From assembly GCF_030272615.1 (NCBI RefSeq), contig NC_081410.1, positions 121,892,640 to 121,956,639 on the forward strand: a stretch of 64,000 nt of DNA, written 5' to 3'. Positions 35,101-48,700 of this stretch are shown piece by piece (the stretch's first letter is position 1; the number at the start of each line of letters is the position of its first letter). The stretch comes from Cryptomeria japonica. Its lineage: Eukaryota; Streptophyta; Pinopsida; Cupressales; Cupressaceae. Below the pieces are notes generated by a model, which worked only from the letters and a program-made list of their open reading frames with translations, did no database searches and had not been told where the DNA came from. The translations under genes and the position numbers were made by a program.

Positions 35101-37685
35101 TCGTGTTAAGAAGCCATGGTAGAGAGAGTTGTTTATTGTGCTCAGTCTAGCAAGTTGATGTTCCTTGTTGTTCATACTTATTTCATTTGATGAGAAGACT
35201 TGATTATCTTATTGATGAATTTATATGCTATGAGGCTCCTTGATGTTTATTTGGCTTTATGACCTTTGCATGACCATGTATGTGTATGGTTGTATGATAG
35301 TAATGATTTCAAATTTAATTGTTAATATGAGCCTCTTGTTGCATTTATTATTTGGGACATGTTAGGGGGAGTGGGCTTCCATGTGATGATAGGGGCCACG
35401 AGAGATAGGCTTGCATGAGGTTCCTTGTAAGGATGCATGAAGTCTAGACCGACAGGGTACATTGAGAGTTTACCATGATTTGTAAATAAGTGATAACCTA
35501 ATAATTAATGGGTTGGGTAGCTAGATTCATTAATAAAGATAAATAATTGATGTGAGCCTCATGACTTGATCCTAGGGAGGATATTTTAGGATAAGCATGA
35601 GAAGGCCATTGCAATGGTAAGTCAATCTCCCTTGATCTCTCATAGGTTGAGATGGCTCCACATGTCCATCAAGCTAGTGCCTTATGTTGTTATGTTTGAG
35701 GATGGCATGTGCTGGCACTCCACTCCTACATGTGTTCCCTTTATGATTTATGATTATGCCTTGTTGGAGGATATTATGTCTTGTTGAGTTGTACACCTAT
35801 GGGAGTTTATTCTTGTTGTATTGTGTTGGTTCTTGCATGAGAGTCATTGTGTGATTTTCCCCTATGGTTATAGGTGCCAGCTTAGGTTTAGAGTATGTGG
35901 GACCTTGTGTCATCTCCTAGCACAGGGGGTGATTCCTTTGGTTCCACATGGTCGGGTGGTTGGTTCTTTTTAGCCATTGGGATGTTCTCTGGATTCTTCT
36001 TACGTGGATGTGGATTCTCCTTCTTGATGGATTGTCGATGTACCTTGTAGTAGATTTATGTATTGAATATCTTGGATACATGTATGTAGTATCTTGTATG
36101 TGGTAGATGGAATCATGTAGAAGGAAGAGCTATGCTCATGATGTATTGTTATGTAAATATATTTGTAAGTAGTTCATAGATGGTAGTCAGGATATGTCAT
36201 GATTTGTAAATATGGCAATGAGATGTATGGATATGTTCTTGTGAAATGAAAGGAATGATTTCATGTACCTAAATTTTGAAATGGAGTTGCAATTGAAATA
36301 GATGTGATTTATAATATGATATTTTTATTGGTTAAAAAGGGGTTTTATGGCTAACCTTTAGGTTCTGATTTAATATGTGAAAGAATATTGAGAAATGGAG
36401 TAATGTTAAATGTAAGTATTGAGTATGTTTGATAATAGGGATAAGGTTAGATGATGATGTCTTTACGTGTACTCATTGGAAATTAGGAAAAGTATGCATA
36501 GAATGCAAAAATGATTATTAAAGGAAAATGTTAGGATTCCTGCATTAGGCATTGGGGTTATTGTCAAATGAAATGATCATGTTAGGAAAGTGGATGCATG
36601 TGTAGTCTGGATAATTGACAAAATGGATAATTAACTTTAAGGAAATGATCTAACTCGCTTTAGTTGATGTGGCATGAGTCTTTGACTCTAGTAAGATAAT
36701 AATTATGGATGTATCTTATTGTGTCATGTAGTTGGATTAAAAAAGCAAACTATTGTTATTGGATTCGTGGATTTTTTGTCGGTGCTATGTGTAAGCTATG
36801 ATGTTGTGAAGGAATTATAAATATGAATAGATCATGTTGCTAATAGATAAATCATGATAGAGGAGGCAGATATGTTCTTGTGATAATTTGAATGTAAAGG
36901 AAAATTAGAAATAATAGGTATTGATGCTCTAGAATTAAGCTAATAGTCAATGATTAGATTTGCAAAGTAATGGAATGCATATCATGCTAGATAGATAGTA
37001 AATGACTTGTATATGATGTACGCCACATACTTGTTTTGAATAGAAATAGATTTATATTATTACATGTATGTAATTAATAAATGAAACTATGGATGAAAGA
37101 TTATCGTGATGGTGTTTGCGTTCATGCTTAAGTAAAGGAATACAGAAATTTGTTTATCATTTGGAATGAAGAATGAATTATAGTTTACATGTTATGAGTA
37201 GATAATCATAATAGATGTAATGAGAACATGATAGTTTAGGAAATGGATATGGGGATTAGGAAACGCTTGGATTTGGTTGATAAATGGACTAAAGTATTAG
37301 ATTTGGTTGCATTGGAAGAATTGCATATTAAGTTGGCATAAAAGATAGTGAGATGCATATCATGGAACTTAAGTAAAAGTTCTTTTTTTATTGGTAATGA
37401 AAATCCTAAGGGTGTAATGATCATGACTAGTTGTGTTGCTTGTGTTGGTAGTAAGTAATGATGTTGAGATACCCCAGGGAGATGGTAGTGATGTTATGCT
37501 TAATTCCACTTGCGTAATTGGTTTATGAATGTATGCGATATGTATTCATGTTCATAGAGATTAAAAGTTAGTGGATTCTCTACACAATTAATGTTATGTG
37601 TTGCATTATATATTATTATTAAAAAATTATCTCCATTAAAACGTTAGTTGGTTAATTTCTCTAGGGTGTTTTGGTGGGCATTACA
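32108..37685 (+). repeat. Giant LTR (TGTAGTG...CATTACA)
   Basis: This 5.6-kb stretch is AT-rich and non-coding. An imperfect tandem duplication of about 180 bases lies at its 5' end (about 32,690-32,869 and 32,870-33,020; landmark TGTGTCRTTAGCRTCTTGGCGTGATTC). A TTTATTTATTTAAT-rich zone covers 33,030-33,420. A TAGCACAT-type array in reverse orientation is at 34,765-34,920. No ORF with recognisable motifs was found, unlike the giant LTRs at 41,432 and 52,893. Confidence 0.55.
34765..34920 (-). repeat. TAGCACAT motif array III
   Basis: On the plus strand the array reads as GCGCTAAAATA, TGTGCTAAT, TGTGCTACT, CACACTAGA, CACGCTAAAA and ATGCACTAAA at 20-30-base spacing, so the TAGCACAT sense is on the minus strand. 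It lies within the 5.6-kb LTR. Confidence 0.65.
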
Positions 37686-38560
37686 CCTCCCATCTGGTCG
37701 ATCCCTCTCAGCCAGGGGTGAGTAACAACTATGTGCTCCCATGCTCATATCTTAAGCAGTTTCACTCCAGTTGATAAAGTAGAAGCACTGAGGTACACTA
37801 CTTGATGTAAATTGTGATATAAGTGCACTAACATGCAAGAGCCCCATGCATGTCAAGCACCATCTATGATCAGGGTCTACAGCACTCGACCCCAACCAAC
37901 TGACAGTACCTTCAACTTATTATCAGGACATAGAAAACCTCCAACGAATTCAGCTAGAATAGAAGGTAATGGCTCATATTGATCTAGCATATCCTCCCAA
38001 GGGATGTCATAACCACATATCTATGCATCCTGAAATATCCTCCTGAGGGCCTCGGTACCTCCCTACTCAGCTTGATTATACATCACTAGCTCTCCTATCA
38101 CAAGAATCCACAAAATCCTATAGACATCATCAAGTGTAACTATCATCTCGTCAGTCATCAAGTGAAATGTGTTGTGGTCATTGTGCCACTTTTTCAGCTA
38201 GCGCAATCAATAAACCCATGTTTATCCTATATTGGGGCATCTCTAGCAAGGAAGACAATTTGCATGCATCGATAACATCAAGATCTACCTTCACCGGATG
38301 GGGTATCATTTTCCAAGTCTTCGGGTATCGCTCCTGACACTACAGTACTCCTAAATTCTCCTATAATCATGGCATATCATAATGCTGAAGCATTCGATCA
38401 ATCAACTTATCTATCAAGCTAATCAACTCATTTGAGATTTCAATCAATCTTTTTGAGCACCTATCATCAACTCTAATTCATCATGAGGTCAATCATCATC
38501 TATCCTATTAAACATTATCATGATAAAAAGTTGGAAATGATCGAAAAATCTCAAAACGGA
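37686..38560 (-). pseudogene. Plant-mobile-domain-like ORF, N-terminal half
   Basis: On the minus strand frames give ERYPKTWKMIPHPVKVDLD, then (about 38,215-38,115) LKKWHNDHNTFHLMTDEMIV and TLDDVYRILWILVIGELVMY. Further on come YDIPWEDMLDQYEPLPS and KLKVLSVGWGRVL, ending with HAWGSCMLVHLYHNLHQVVY and AWEHIVVTHPW at about 37,720. The W-x(5)-TFHL...E-M-x-V-TLDDV block is the hallmark of plant mobile domain proteins. It runs directly into the insertion junction, and its expected continuation is at 26,211-24,960. Stops and frameshifts show decay. Confidence 0.65.
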
Positions 38561-38597
38561 GGAAGAAAAATCAAGTTTCTACCTTTCTGGTGTTGAT

Positions 38598-38830
38598 GTG
38601 TTAAACTGCACAGTCTATGTGCTAAAAAATTGCACACATGTGCAAAAATATTTATGTGCTAATTTGCACATCAAACGCTCTAAAACAAGCTATCTGCCAA
38701 AATATCTCTTCTATGTGATAGAAAAACTACCCTATGTGCTGAAACATAACCCTAAATCAATATGCGCTAAAAAAGGGATCCTATGTGCTAAAACACAATT
38801 CACATGCCCTAAAACTGGGCAAAATCACTA
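38598..38830 (-). repeat. TAGCACAT motif array IV (5' side of the PMD ORF)
   Basis: In the sense of the PMD-like ORF (minus strand) the array contains TTTTAGCACATAGG, TTTTAGCGCATA, TTCAGCACATAGG, AATTAGCACATAAA, TTTTAGCACATAGA and TTTAACACATC. As in the first gypsy element, the array stands a short distance upstream of an ORF and in the same sense. Confidence 0.75.
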
Positions 38831-39175
38831 AAATCCAAGAAAAACATGCAAAAATTTAACAACGAAAGAGGTTATCGAGGTACGTACCAATGGGCCATGC
38901 GCTGGAGGTCACTCAAATCACCAAACCCACTCGAATCTATGCTTGTGGTAAGGGATCACCATTTTGACTCTAAGCTCACTTCTAGAAACAAAAAGCACAA
39001 ATGAACTTCAAATGGTTAACTTTTTCTTTTACCCTATGAATGGATGAAAAGAGGTGTAAGTAAGTGCAATTGCATTTTCCGCTTGTCAAATTCATTATCT
39101 ACACAACATTATTCCTTCATTTTATCGAGAGATGAATCATCCAAAATCCTAAAAATTTGAAACTTGTCCTTGAGA
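38831..39175. other. Non-coding flank of the PMD-like element
   Basis: AT-rich sequence between motif array IV and the dispersed repeat at 39,176. I see no coding signal, PBS or LTR terminus that I could defend. Confidence 0.35.
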
Positions 39176-39459
39176 GAGTTACTTAAATATGAGTTATTTA
39201 ATTAATAGATCCTTAATTTATTCTACTTATAAATAAATTAAAACATTTATTTATATAGTTCATTTTCCAAAATTCTTCCTATCATAAATCCTTTTCTCCA
39301 TTTTCCTAATTAAATGAGAAAATTTAATTAATTTATCTTATTTAATTATCTCCTCCCACTTAATTTTTTTTTTAAATTCAATTTGATCACATGTTTCCTA
39401 ATCTAGACTACCCTCCTAACCCTCTAACCTACCACCTAACATTGGGTTGAACCAACCCT
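39176..39459 (+). repeat. Second copy of the 60-345 dispersed repeat, truncated
   Basis: This stretch shares long identical runs with positions about 60-345, in the same orientation. It is cut off at 39,459 by the copia LTR, just after TTGGGTTGAACCAACCC. Confidence 0.8.
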
Positions 39460-41229
<1,770 letters not shown>

Positions 41230-41231
41230 AT

Positions 41232-41243
41232 TGGTATGAGAGC
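41232..41243 (+). other. Initiator-Met tRNA primer-binding site
   Basis: TGGTATGAGAGC differs from the usual copia PBS TGGTATCAGAGC at one base and starts two bases after the LTR end. Confidence 0.85.
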
Positions 41244-41296
41244 CTAGGTTCTCAGTTTTTTTTAAAACATTGGGTAGATTTTGGACATAGAACACA

Positions 41297-41431
41297 ATGG
41301 CAAGAAATGAGTCTGCTTCGTCAAAAGCCCCCATGTTTGATGGATCCAACTATGCCTTCTGGAGCAGAAGAATGGAGACCTATATTTCCTCCCTTGCTTT
41401 TGATGTGTGGATGTCTGTCAAGAATGGGTAT
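41297..41431 (+). pseudogene. copia gag, exon-like 5' part before the insertion
   Basis: ATG at 41,297 opens 45 codons beginning MARNESASSKAPMFDGSNYA, with FWSRRMETYISS and WMSVKNGY, the conserved N-terminus of plant copia Gag. The frame is interrupted exactly after codon 45 by the TGTTAGCAC terminus of the giant element. It continues in the same frame at 58,842, with the 5-bp duplication removed. Confidence 0.85.
41427..41431. other. Target-site duplication GGTAT, left copy
   Basis: GGTAT precedes the TG terminus of the giant element. The identical GGTAT at 58,837-58,841 follows its CA terminus. Confidence 0.9.
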
Positions 41432-41789
41432 TGTTAGCACATATTTTTACAAAATATTTGTGTGCTATATATGGATGCTTTTTGCATATAGTTCCATCAT
41501 AAGAGCATTTATTATTGGATTGTATGTGCAGGTGATATATTGCAGTGTATTCATGAAAAGGCATCACTCTGGCATATTCAAGGGAAGTGTTGAGTGTAAT
41601 GGCATTCTGGTAATCTTCATCTTCACAATTAGTTTCATTGCAAGAGAATTTTTTGGAAGATCAACATAGAGAAGGGTTGTGAGCTTGTTCAAAGATGTCA
41701 ATGGTGTGGGAGAAACCTTTCGGTATGATTATTAAAAGTTGCATCCATGGAGAAAGGCTTCTTTTTTTTAAAATGCAAAATTCTGCTTA

Positions 41790-42760
41790 TCGGCATAAGT
41801 CATCCTGATGAGATCGTCCAAGGAGGATGGAGTATGTTTATCAGAGTAACTCATGCCGACGATGTTTCCTAAAAGGCATGAGTAGTGTGAAGAAGTGCTA
41901 CATAGTGGTAATCCATCGGGGAGAGTTACGGCGATGATATGATAAGAAGTCGGAGTCATCGGAGTAACATACACTATCAGAAATGAAGAAAAAGTGTTAT
42001 TTCGATACCCGATGGGGTTACCGGTGGAACTCTTGCCGACAACCGATGGAGCAGTGTATTTATACTGATGTCATTGGGTCATCGGGAAGTCCTAAATTAT
42101 GTCACCCTGATACCCGATGGACTAAGTGGAGAAGGTGACTATATCGAAGAGACTTTCTCAGATAAAGTGGTACCAAGCAAGAAAGGGAGCAAGACTCATC
42201 GGGATAACATAAATCATCAGGGAGATGCATTTTGAGTTATCTCGATAAGGAAGATGAGCTCATCACAGTCGAAGTGACTACATCAGGAAAACATACGTCG
42301 ATAGACCGAAGCAACCCGATAAGGAGAGTAAGGTGCAAGAAGACTCATTGGGATAGCTTGCGCTACTGAAGAAACATTTTTAGAGTTGTGTTGATGCCCG
42401 ATGGGAAGAATGCCACAGAGAGTGGACCTATCGGGGATACTATAACTATCGAAAGCAAGTAAAATATGCTATGTCAACGCTCGATGAAGCAATCGGTAAA
42501 AGTTACACTGATCAAAAAGAAAGTTAGATGTCATGGGACCATTGGATGAAGTATTAAGTGACTTACGTCGAAGTTTGATGGAGCGACTAGAGGGATTAAA
42601 AGAAGGAGGTTTCATCAGAGAGACATACCCCGATTTAACATAAAGTAAAGCTGACTAATAGAAACGAAAGGAGGATCCATCGGGATAAGTCAAGCCTTGA
42701 GGAAAAAAGGGAAACGATTGGGGTGAGATCCGATGGACTAATCAAAGTGACCTATGCCAA
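41790..42760. repeat. CATCGGG/CCCGATGG motif field, 5' LTR
   Basis: Short motifs of the forms CATCGGGATAA, ACCCGATGG, ATCCGATGG and CTATCGGGG recur in both orientations at irregular spacing (for example about 41,916, 42,009, 42,078, 42,113, 42,198, 42,388, 42,671 and 42,728). The field lies upstream of the LTR ORF and recurs in the 3' LTR. Confidence 0.65.
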
Positions 42761-43073
42761 TAGACAAGACAAAAAGATAATTGAAGGAACACAAAATTTG
42801 GGTGGCACCAAGTAATTGAATTATCGAGTAGGGTTATGCCGATTAGCCATTAGAATATCTAATACGAAAGCCATTATTTAATGCTCACGATCGGGTGGAT
42901 TAGATCCGCACAAAGCAAATCTAATGAGTTTTTTATCATTACAAACTCTATCCATTGCATATCCAACATAAAGAAAGAGTTTTTGTGCCAGAATTATTCA
43001 CAGTTTCTTCAGTCGTCAACATTGAAGTTGCAGACAAGAAGCGCGGGTAATTTGAGAATTCAAGCATTTAATC

Positions 43074-45804
43074 ATGGAGGCTTCTGGTTCACAAGGGAAA
43101 AGAAAGTTCATAGATATTTTAGATACATAGTCTACTAAATAAAAAAAGATGAAGTCTGTGGAGGGTCTGCAAAAGCGAAAGTTGAACCAAGTCATGATTG
43201 ATCAAATGGAGTCATCTAGTGCAAAGTCGAGGAGGTTTAAAACCTATTTTCTACCCAAGGATCAATTGGAAGATAAGTACAAATGGGTTGGAGATATCTT
43301 GACAACCCTAAGGGGCCACGAATTGTTTCTATATCACTACCTGAGGCAGAACAAGGAGATGTCATTATCGAACCCTTGGACGACAAATTTGGGCAGACTG
43401 GTGGTCCCAAATGTTTTTCTGAATCTTAGATTATTGGAATTGCTTACCAGGAAGTACAACAAAGAAAAAAGATGCATCCAATTTCCCAATGGGGATCCAT
43501 TCATACGGATATATGTTGGGTCTATTTAGGAGGTTTTTGGTGTGTCTTATGAGCCCTACATGCCCCTATCCTTTATAGACCTAGAAGGATAGTATACCCA
43601 AATGGACATCGCTCACACAGTGTGGAAGTTAGCAATTCACAAAAAAGGAGAAGGAACAACTCACGGAGCAGGATGGTCCTCCTTTTGAAATTACTTTGTT
43701 CAGGCAATATTTGCAGTACACATATTGGGCATGCAGTCAGGTCTATGGGGAAGAAGTTCCCGATGTTACAAGGATAGGCCCATTGGTGTTGGTTGCAGAC
43801 ATTCAAATGCATGAGCCAAGGCCATTTGATTATGCAACTTACTTGGCAGAGAATTTGCATGAAGGATTCTTGAGTTTGCAAATAGAGCCTAACCCTACTT
43901 TCAAATTTTACTCATTGCTAATGCATATGGTTTTGTTTCAAGGGCAGATGAAAGGTTTGTGGCCATAAGAATTAAGGGTGACTCCCAGGAACAAAGATGG
44001 ACAAGACCAACCAGTTCAATTATGGGTATCCTTGTGGGACTTGAGGTTTGACAAGTCACATTATTGTTTGAAGAATATTTTGTTAAGCCTTTGTATAGAT
44101 TGTTTGGAATGGAATGTGATGTGTTTATCTCACCTGAGATCAAGAGATTCTTGAAACCCCATAATTTTGGATACACTAGGGTCAACCACAATTGGGGTGA
44201 CTTTGCATTTTGGAGACTTCACCATTGTATCTACCAAGGCTTATGAGATGATAGAAAAGAAGTTGGTAGAGGAGTACAATTTGTATGGACACCAGGCTTA
44301 GAAAATGTTTGATCCAGAGGGATATATCCACCACTATAGGAAGAGCCAGAATCTGGGAGAATATTTGCATATACCCATGGAGGCTGGAAATTTATTTAGA
44401 AATAAGGAACGGGATGAGGCTGTTGCGCTTTTAGAAGAATTGAACCAAAAATTGAAAGAGCAGAAGCAGAGGCTTCAGGAACTAAAAGAAGAAGGAGATT
44501 CTGAGAGTGGGTCTGATGAGAATATAGATGTATCAACCCTCCATGCACCTGAATTAGAATAAGTGACAGAGAGCCAGGAGCAAGCCATGGTGAGAATAAA
44601 TGCCAACACAGATGTGAGAATGGAAGAGCATGTAGCTTTCATTGCAGATGAAGTTTTTGTACAGTCCAAAGAGTTTAAGACATTCTTGTACCCTTACAAA
44701 GGGAAAAAGTTGAGGGAAAGCATCCCAAATGTTACCCCAGAAAATGAAGCAGAGATGCTTAAAAAATTGAAAGAACACATTAATGCAGAAGTGGCCACAA
44801 TGACACCACAGAGAGGGAGACAATTTATCAGTGAGGCAGGCATCATTTTGTTCCTAGGATGGGACTTAAGTGCTTCTTTCATTTTTGACAACTTGTTGCA
44901 TTATGATAGAAAGGATGTAAAGTTAGACATACAGGGTGTTAATGACATTTTTATTTGATCAAGATATGATCCAAATGAAGAGGAAATGTTGCTTTGGGCC
45001 ATATACCCTCCAAATAAAAGACCCAAGATCATAGATGTAGATAAGGAATTTGGGCACATGATGAAGCTGAAACTAGGAGAAGTTAATCCAATTGTCACCG
45101 CAGATTTGGGGATTGACATTGCAAAATTGAATAAGGCCCAAATGCAGTGGGTGTTAAAAGAGGGTCAAAAATATAAGAATTTCTATGAAGACCTGTTGAG
45201 AAGTCGTGGTCATGAAGTACCACAGATAACTGATACTAGTGTGCAATGGAAAAAGAAATATGAAGACCAAATGAAAGAAAGCATTAAGCTAAGAAGGCAA
45301 ATCAAGACTGCCAGGGTAGATGTTGCTTGTGTTTTGTTGACAAGCAAGTTTGAGCATTTGTTGGAAGTTATTAAAGAATTATGGACAAATTGTCAGAAGA
45401 CCCAGGATAATATGGCTTCTCATGAAAGAACTTTGAAGAGGGTGAAGGCATTGTTTAAAGAGAAGAGTGTCGATGAGAAAATTATTGAGAAGATCCAGAT
45501 AAGGTTGAACAAGAATAAGGCATCTGGTGTAGACATTAAGCAGGAATTTACCGATTGTAAATATATTGTTAGGTATAGTGTACCAGATATTGTGAATGAT
45601 GCAGAGTAGTTAAAGGACAAAGGGATTTGGATTGCAGAATGCCAAAATGTACTTAACACATCCCTTAATATTACCCGAGCAGATGTTTTGGATATGAAGG
45701 AGATAGGTGAGCAGATGGAGGGATTAGTTACCATGGAGATTGTTGTTAGGGATACTGTATTCAACACCAGCACTCACAAGGACAACAAGTATTGGAGCAC
45801 ATAA
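43074..45804 (+). pseudogene. LTR-encoded ORF, 5' LTR copy (unknown function)
   Basis: ATG at 43,074 opens MEASGSQGKRK; an inner ATG at 43,149 is in the same frame. The protein reads NLGRLVVPNVFLNLRLLELL, then FRQYLQYTYWAC, DIQMHEPRPFDYATYLAENL and FKFYSLLMHMVLF. A Lys/Glu-rich coiled coil follows (LLEELNQKLKEQKQRLQEL), and a C-terminal helical region (KEGQKYKNFYEDLLRS, KKKYEDQMKESIKLRR). A 176-bp deletion at about 44,203 and a few indels break the frame and there are in-frame stops. It shows no Gag, Pol or integrase motif. See the better-preserved copy at 54,499. Confidence 0.7.
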
Positions 45805-46831
45805 AAAAGTGTGCTACAATACTGGATGACCATAACTATTTTTTAATATATTTTGTGTCTAGTAGTTAAGCAGTTAGGTGTTAGGTTTTATATAAGTTCA
45901 ATTTAACAAGATGAAAGGGTGTCTCCTTTCATTTGAATCCTTTGGCTCACATATATGTAGTCAGTCATTTTTGTATCATAGATGACAAATTTTTCATCTT
46001 TCAGAGACCCTGCTTGTTGGGACTACTAGTGTTATGTTAAGGCAAGTCTAATAGGAATGAGGAGTTTATTTTGTGCAAACTAAATGTATTGGAGTATTTG
46101 TAAGTGCAGTTTTTGTGTACATTCTTATTCTAGAAGTTAATATACAAGATTTCATGTTTTTATCTTCAGATCGTTATATGTAATTTTGTGTTTGATGGAA
46201 TCATATGTCCTCTGATAAATCTTTTAGATTTGATGTGATGTGCCATCACATGATGTTGTATTGAATGTAAAATTGGGTTTTTAATGTTCATGCAACACAT
46301 AATGAAACTTTCACAGTGATGATCTTATAATTGTCTCTTGAGTTGATAGTGATTCTTGTCCACAAAGTTATTCATTAATTGTCAGATAAAGGCACTGGTT
46401 TGTTATTAATCTTTGTTGAATAAGTTTGTATGCATTAGGTCCTTATCAAAGAAACAAATCTTCTAATTTCTATAAATACTGCTCTTTTTCATAATGGCTT
46501 AAAGTCCTAACAGTAATCTTTTACATAACACAACTATATTCACACTTATTTTATTAGTTTTAAAGGCATTCAATAAAAAGTACTTCTGTTAGCATAATTG
46601 CAGGAAAACTTTTGCCATCCCTGCAATTTCTAAATCCCACAGTTTAAATTCACTTAAAATAAACCTCTTTTGTGCTTGAGAGTGTAAGGTTCACCCATCT
46701 AGGTTTAGTGGAGCCTAAAGTGCAGAGGAATTTGGTCTTCAACCATTCCTATTCATTGGCCAAGGCTGATTGGATTAACTGAGGATTAGGCAACTCTTTG
46801 GTTTCCAAATTTGTGGTTTTGGGCACCAACA
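45805..46831 (+). other. 3' non-coding part of the 5' LTR
   Basis: No ORF. The sequence ends in TTTTGTGCTTGAGAGTGTAAGG...GGGCACCAACA and is repeated in the 3' LTR at about 57,445-58,836 with one foreign insertion. A transcript start or polyadenylation site cannot be assigned by eye. Confidence 0.5.
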
Positions 46832-46834
46832 GAT

Positions 46835-46853
46835 TGGCGACTCTGTTGGGGAC
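46835..46853 (+). other. Primer-binding site of the giant element
   Basis: TGGCGACTCTGTTGGGGAC begins three bases after the LTR end. TGGCGACTC-type sites are known from Ogre-like elements, where an Arg tRNA is the proposed primer. Confidence 0.75.
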
Positions 46854-47130
46854 TTGTCTTAGGAAGTATTCAGAGTCTTTGGTGGTTTGTTTCAGACTCT
46901 ACTAGAGGAAAGAGCCTAAAAGATTAATAAAAGATATTGTTCCTCTTAGGAGGTGGTGACTCTACATTTAATACATTAATAATAGTTGGTATTTTGAGAA
47001 ATTAAGAGAAACCCCTAGGCATTTATCAATAAAATTGATGCAGGGGAGAAGGTCTCTACATAAGGGACAAGATAATCTTGTTTAGTTGAGTCTAAAGAAA
47101 AGATACAAAGAAAAGAAATCAACAACAAGT

Positions 47131-48700
47131 ATGGAATTTGGGGGGTATAAGAAGTTTCCTAGCAGAGAGGATGGCTCTTCATCTAGTGATAAGTTTGAAA
47201 ATCTGGAGTAAAATCCTTTATATACCTTAAATGCAAAAGATAATAATGGTGGCCATGATGAAACCCTGACTGTTGAGGAACAAGAGGAGAGGCAATGGGA
47301 TGAAATCATACTTAAAATGGATGACTTAAATGGAGATGAATCCAAAATGACAAAGGCTCTTAGGAGACAACCAGATTGGGTGTTGCAAAAACTAGGATTA
47401 AAAACATATACAATTCAAAGCCCTAGTATAGAAGGGATAGAAGACAAAAGTAAAGGTGAGGGAAGTAGGCCAGAAACTCCTAGATATATTCCCCCTCATA
47501 TGAGAAGAATATAGAAGCCTTTTGTAACTTTCGATAACCCATTATTAAATGGAAGTAGAAGATGGAGGGATGTGCATAGGGATCAAAGTGAAGAAAGGCA
47601 GAGAAACAAACAGGATAATGAAAGAAGAAATAGAAATGGGGGAAATGATGGGAACTAGAATAACAACAATAGGGGTAACAATATAAATAATAATAGAGGA
47701 AGTAATGGGTATGGCATCAACCAAAATAATGGAAATAATAGAGGTAACGATGACAATTATGGAAATGGTAATGGTGGAGATAGAAACAACAATAATGGTA
47801 ATGGAGGTAATAATGGAAATAATGGCAATAATAATTGTGGTGGAAACAATGGGAACAATGGTAATTATGGTAGCAATGGTGGATTCAATAGAGGAAATAT
47901 GAACAAGCAAAACAACAATCAGGTTGGCAGATGGCCTATGATCATTGAAAGATATAGACAGTTGGATTTCATTGGCATTGTTGGTTATCCAAATCATATC
48001 ACTAATGATTTAAGATTAGTCATCCCTAAATTCTCAAGAAATGGAATTGATTCAACAGAACAGCATGTAGTTAATGTAAAAAATACCATTGAATAATTTG
48101 AGGTTCCTCATGAGGATGTATTCATGAAATTATTTGTTCAATCTTTGACAGAAGATGCAGGAGAATGGTATAGAAGCCTTCCTGATGGATGATGATGATG
48201 AATACATTATAGCTTTGAGAATATTGTTTCAGGATGATACAATGCCTTCACTAAGGAACTTAACTGAGGAAGAAAAGAAAGCCTTCACTATTGCAGTAGT
48301 AGAACAAGTTAAGAGAAATTATCAGCTGAGAAATAGGAATGTAAATAATGAGCAAGGCAAGCCAGCAAGTGTGTTTGCCAAAATTAAAAAACCAGATGCG
48401 AACAAAGACAACACATTCAAAAGCAAAGATGCAAATGCCAAAAAGGGAAAGGAAGCAATACCAGAATAGGCCAAGAAAGAAGAAATGCCAAAACTAATTA
48501 AACCTGTGGAGAAGAAGCAAGTAATTAATCCCACTTCAAATAGTAATTCATTCATGTCCCAGGCGTTGTCTCAAGTAAAGATATCTATGCCTCTGCTAGA
48601 AGTAATGAAATTCCTAGATTACAAGAATGAGACGTTGAAAATTATATCTAATGTTGGAGAAGTACGTAGGAAGATCCTAAATCAAAAGAAGATCCTCCTA
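47131..48700 (+). pseudogene. Gag of the giant element, Asn/Gly-rich
   Basis: ATG at 47,131 gives MEFGGYKKFPSREDGSS. After an acidic part and TPRYIPPHMRR comes a long low-complexity stretch (about 47,560-47,905) rich in Asn, Gly and Arg. The capsid-like portion follows: YPNHITNDLRLVIPKFS, EVPHEDVFMKLFVQSL and AGEWYRSLPDG (about 47,985-48,190), typical of plant gypsy Gag. A deletion or frameshift follows, and then a Lys-rich linker reaches to about 48,690. No zinc knuckle is visible; the Asn/Gly/Arg tract may have supplied nucleic-acid binding (inference). Several stops are present, many at positions where CAG would be expected. Confidence 0.75.

Larger units (their letters stand above)
32056..37685 (+). 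mobile_element. 3' end of another gypsy element with a 5.6-kb LTR
   Basis: A short internal remnant (32,056-32,095) ends in a polypurine tract, AAGGGGGGAGGA (32,096-32,107), followed by an LTR starting TGTAGTGTCC at 32,108. The matching end is GGGCATTACA at 37,685, so the termini TGTAGTG and CATTACA are inverted repeats but for one base. The LTR is then 5,578 bp. The body and 5' LTR are absent. The left junction lies inside the Gag of element A and the right junction inside the PMD-like ORF. Confidence 0.6.
41432..46831 (+). repeat. 5' LTR of the giant element
   Basis: It runs from TGTTAGCACATATTTTTAC to GGGCACCAACA, 5,400 bp. It contains a U3-like zone rich in CATCGGG/CCCGATGG motifs (about 41,790-42,760), an ORF at 43,074-45,804 and about 1 kb of non-coding 3' part. 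Relative to the 3' LTR it lacks 176 bases at about 44,203. Confidence 0.9.

Noticed and set aside
43149-45609. LTR ORF as a captured host gene with introns
   Set aside because: The same uninterrupted frame is present in both LTRs with no splice-like gaps; the only gap is a 176-bp deletion in one copy.
47545-47997. 150-codon minus-strand Ile-rich ORF resembling a membrane protein
   Set aside because: It is the reverse complement of the AAT/GGT-rich Asn/Gly tract of Gag.
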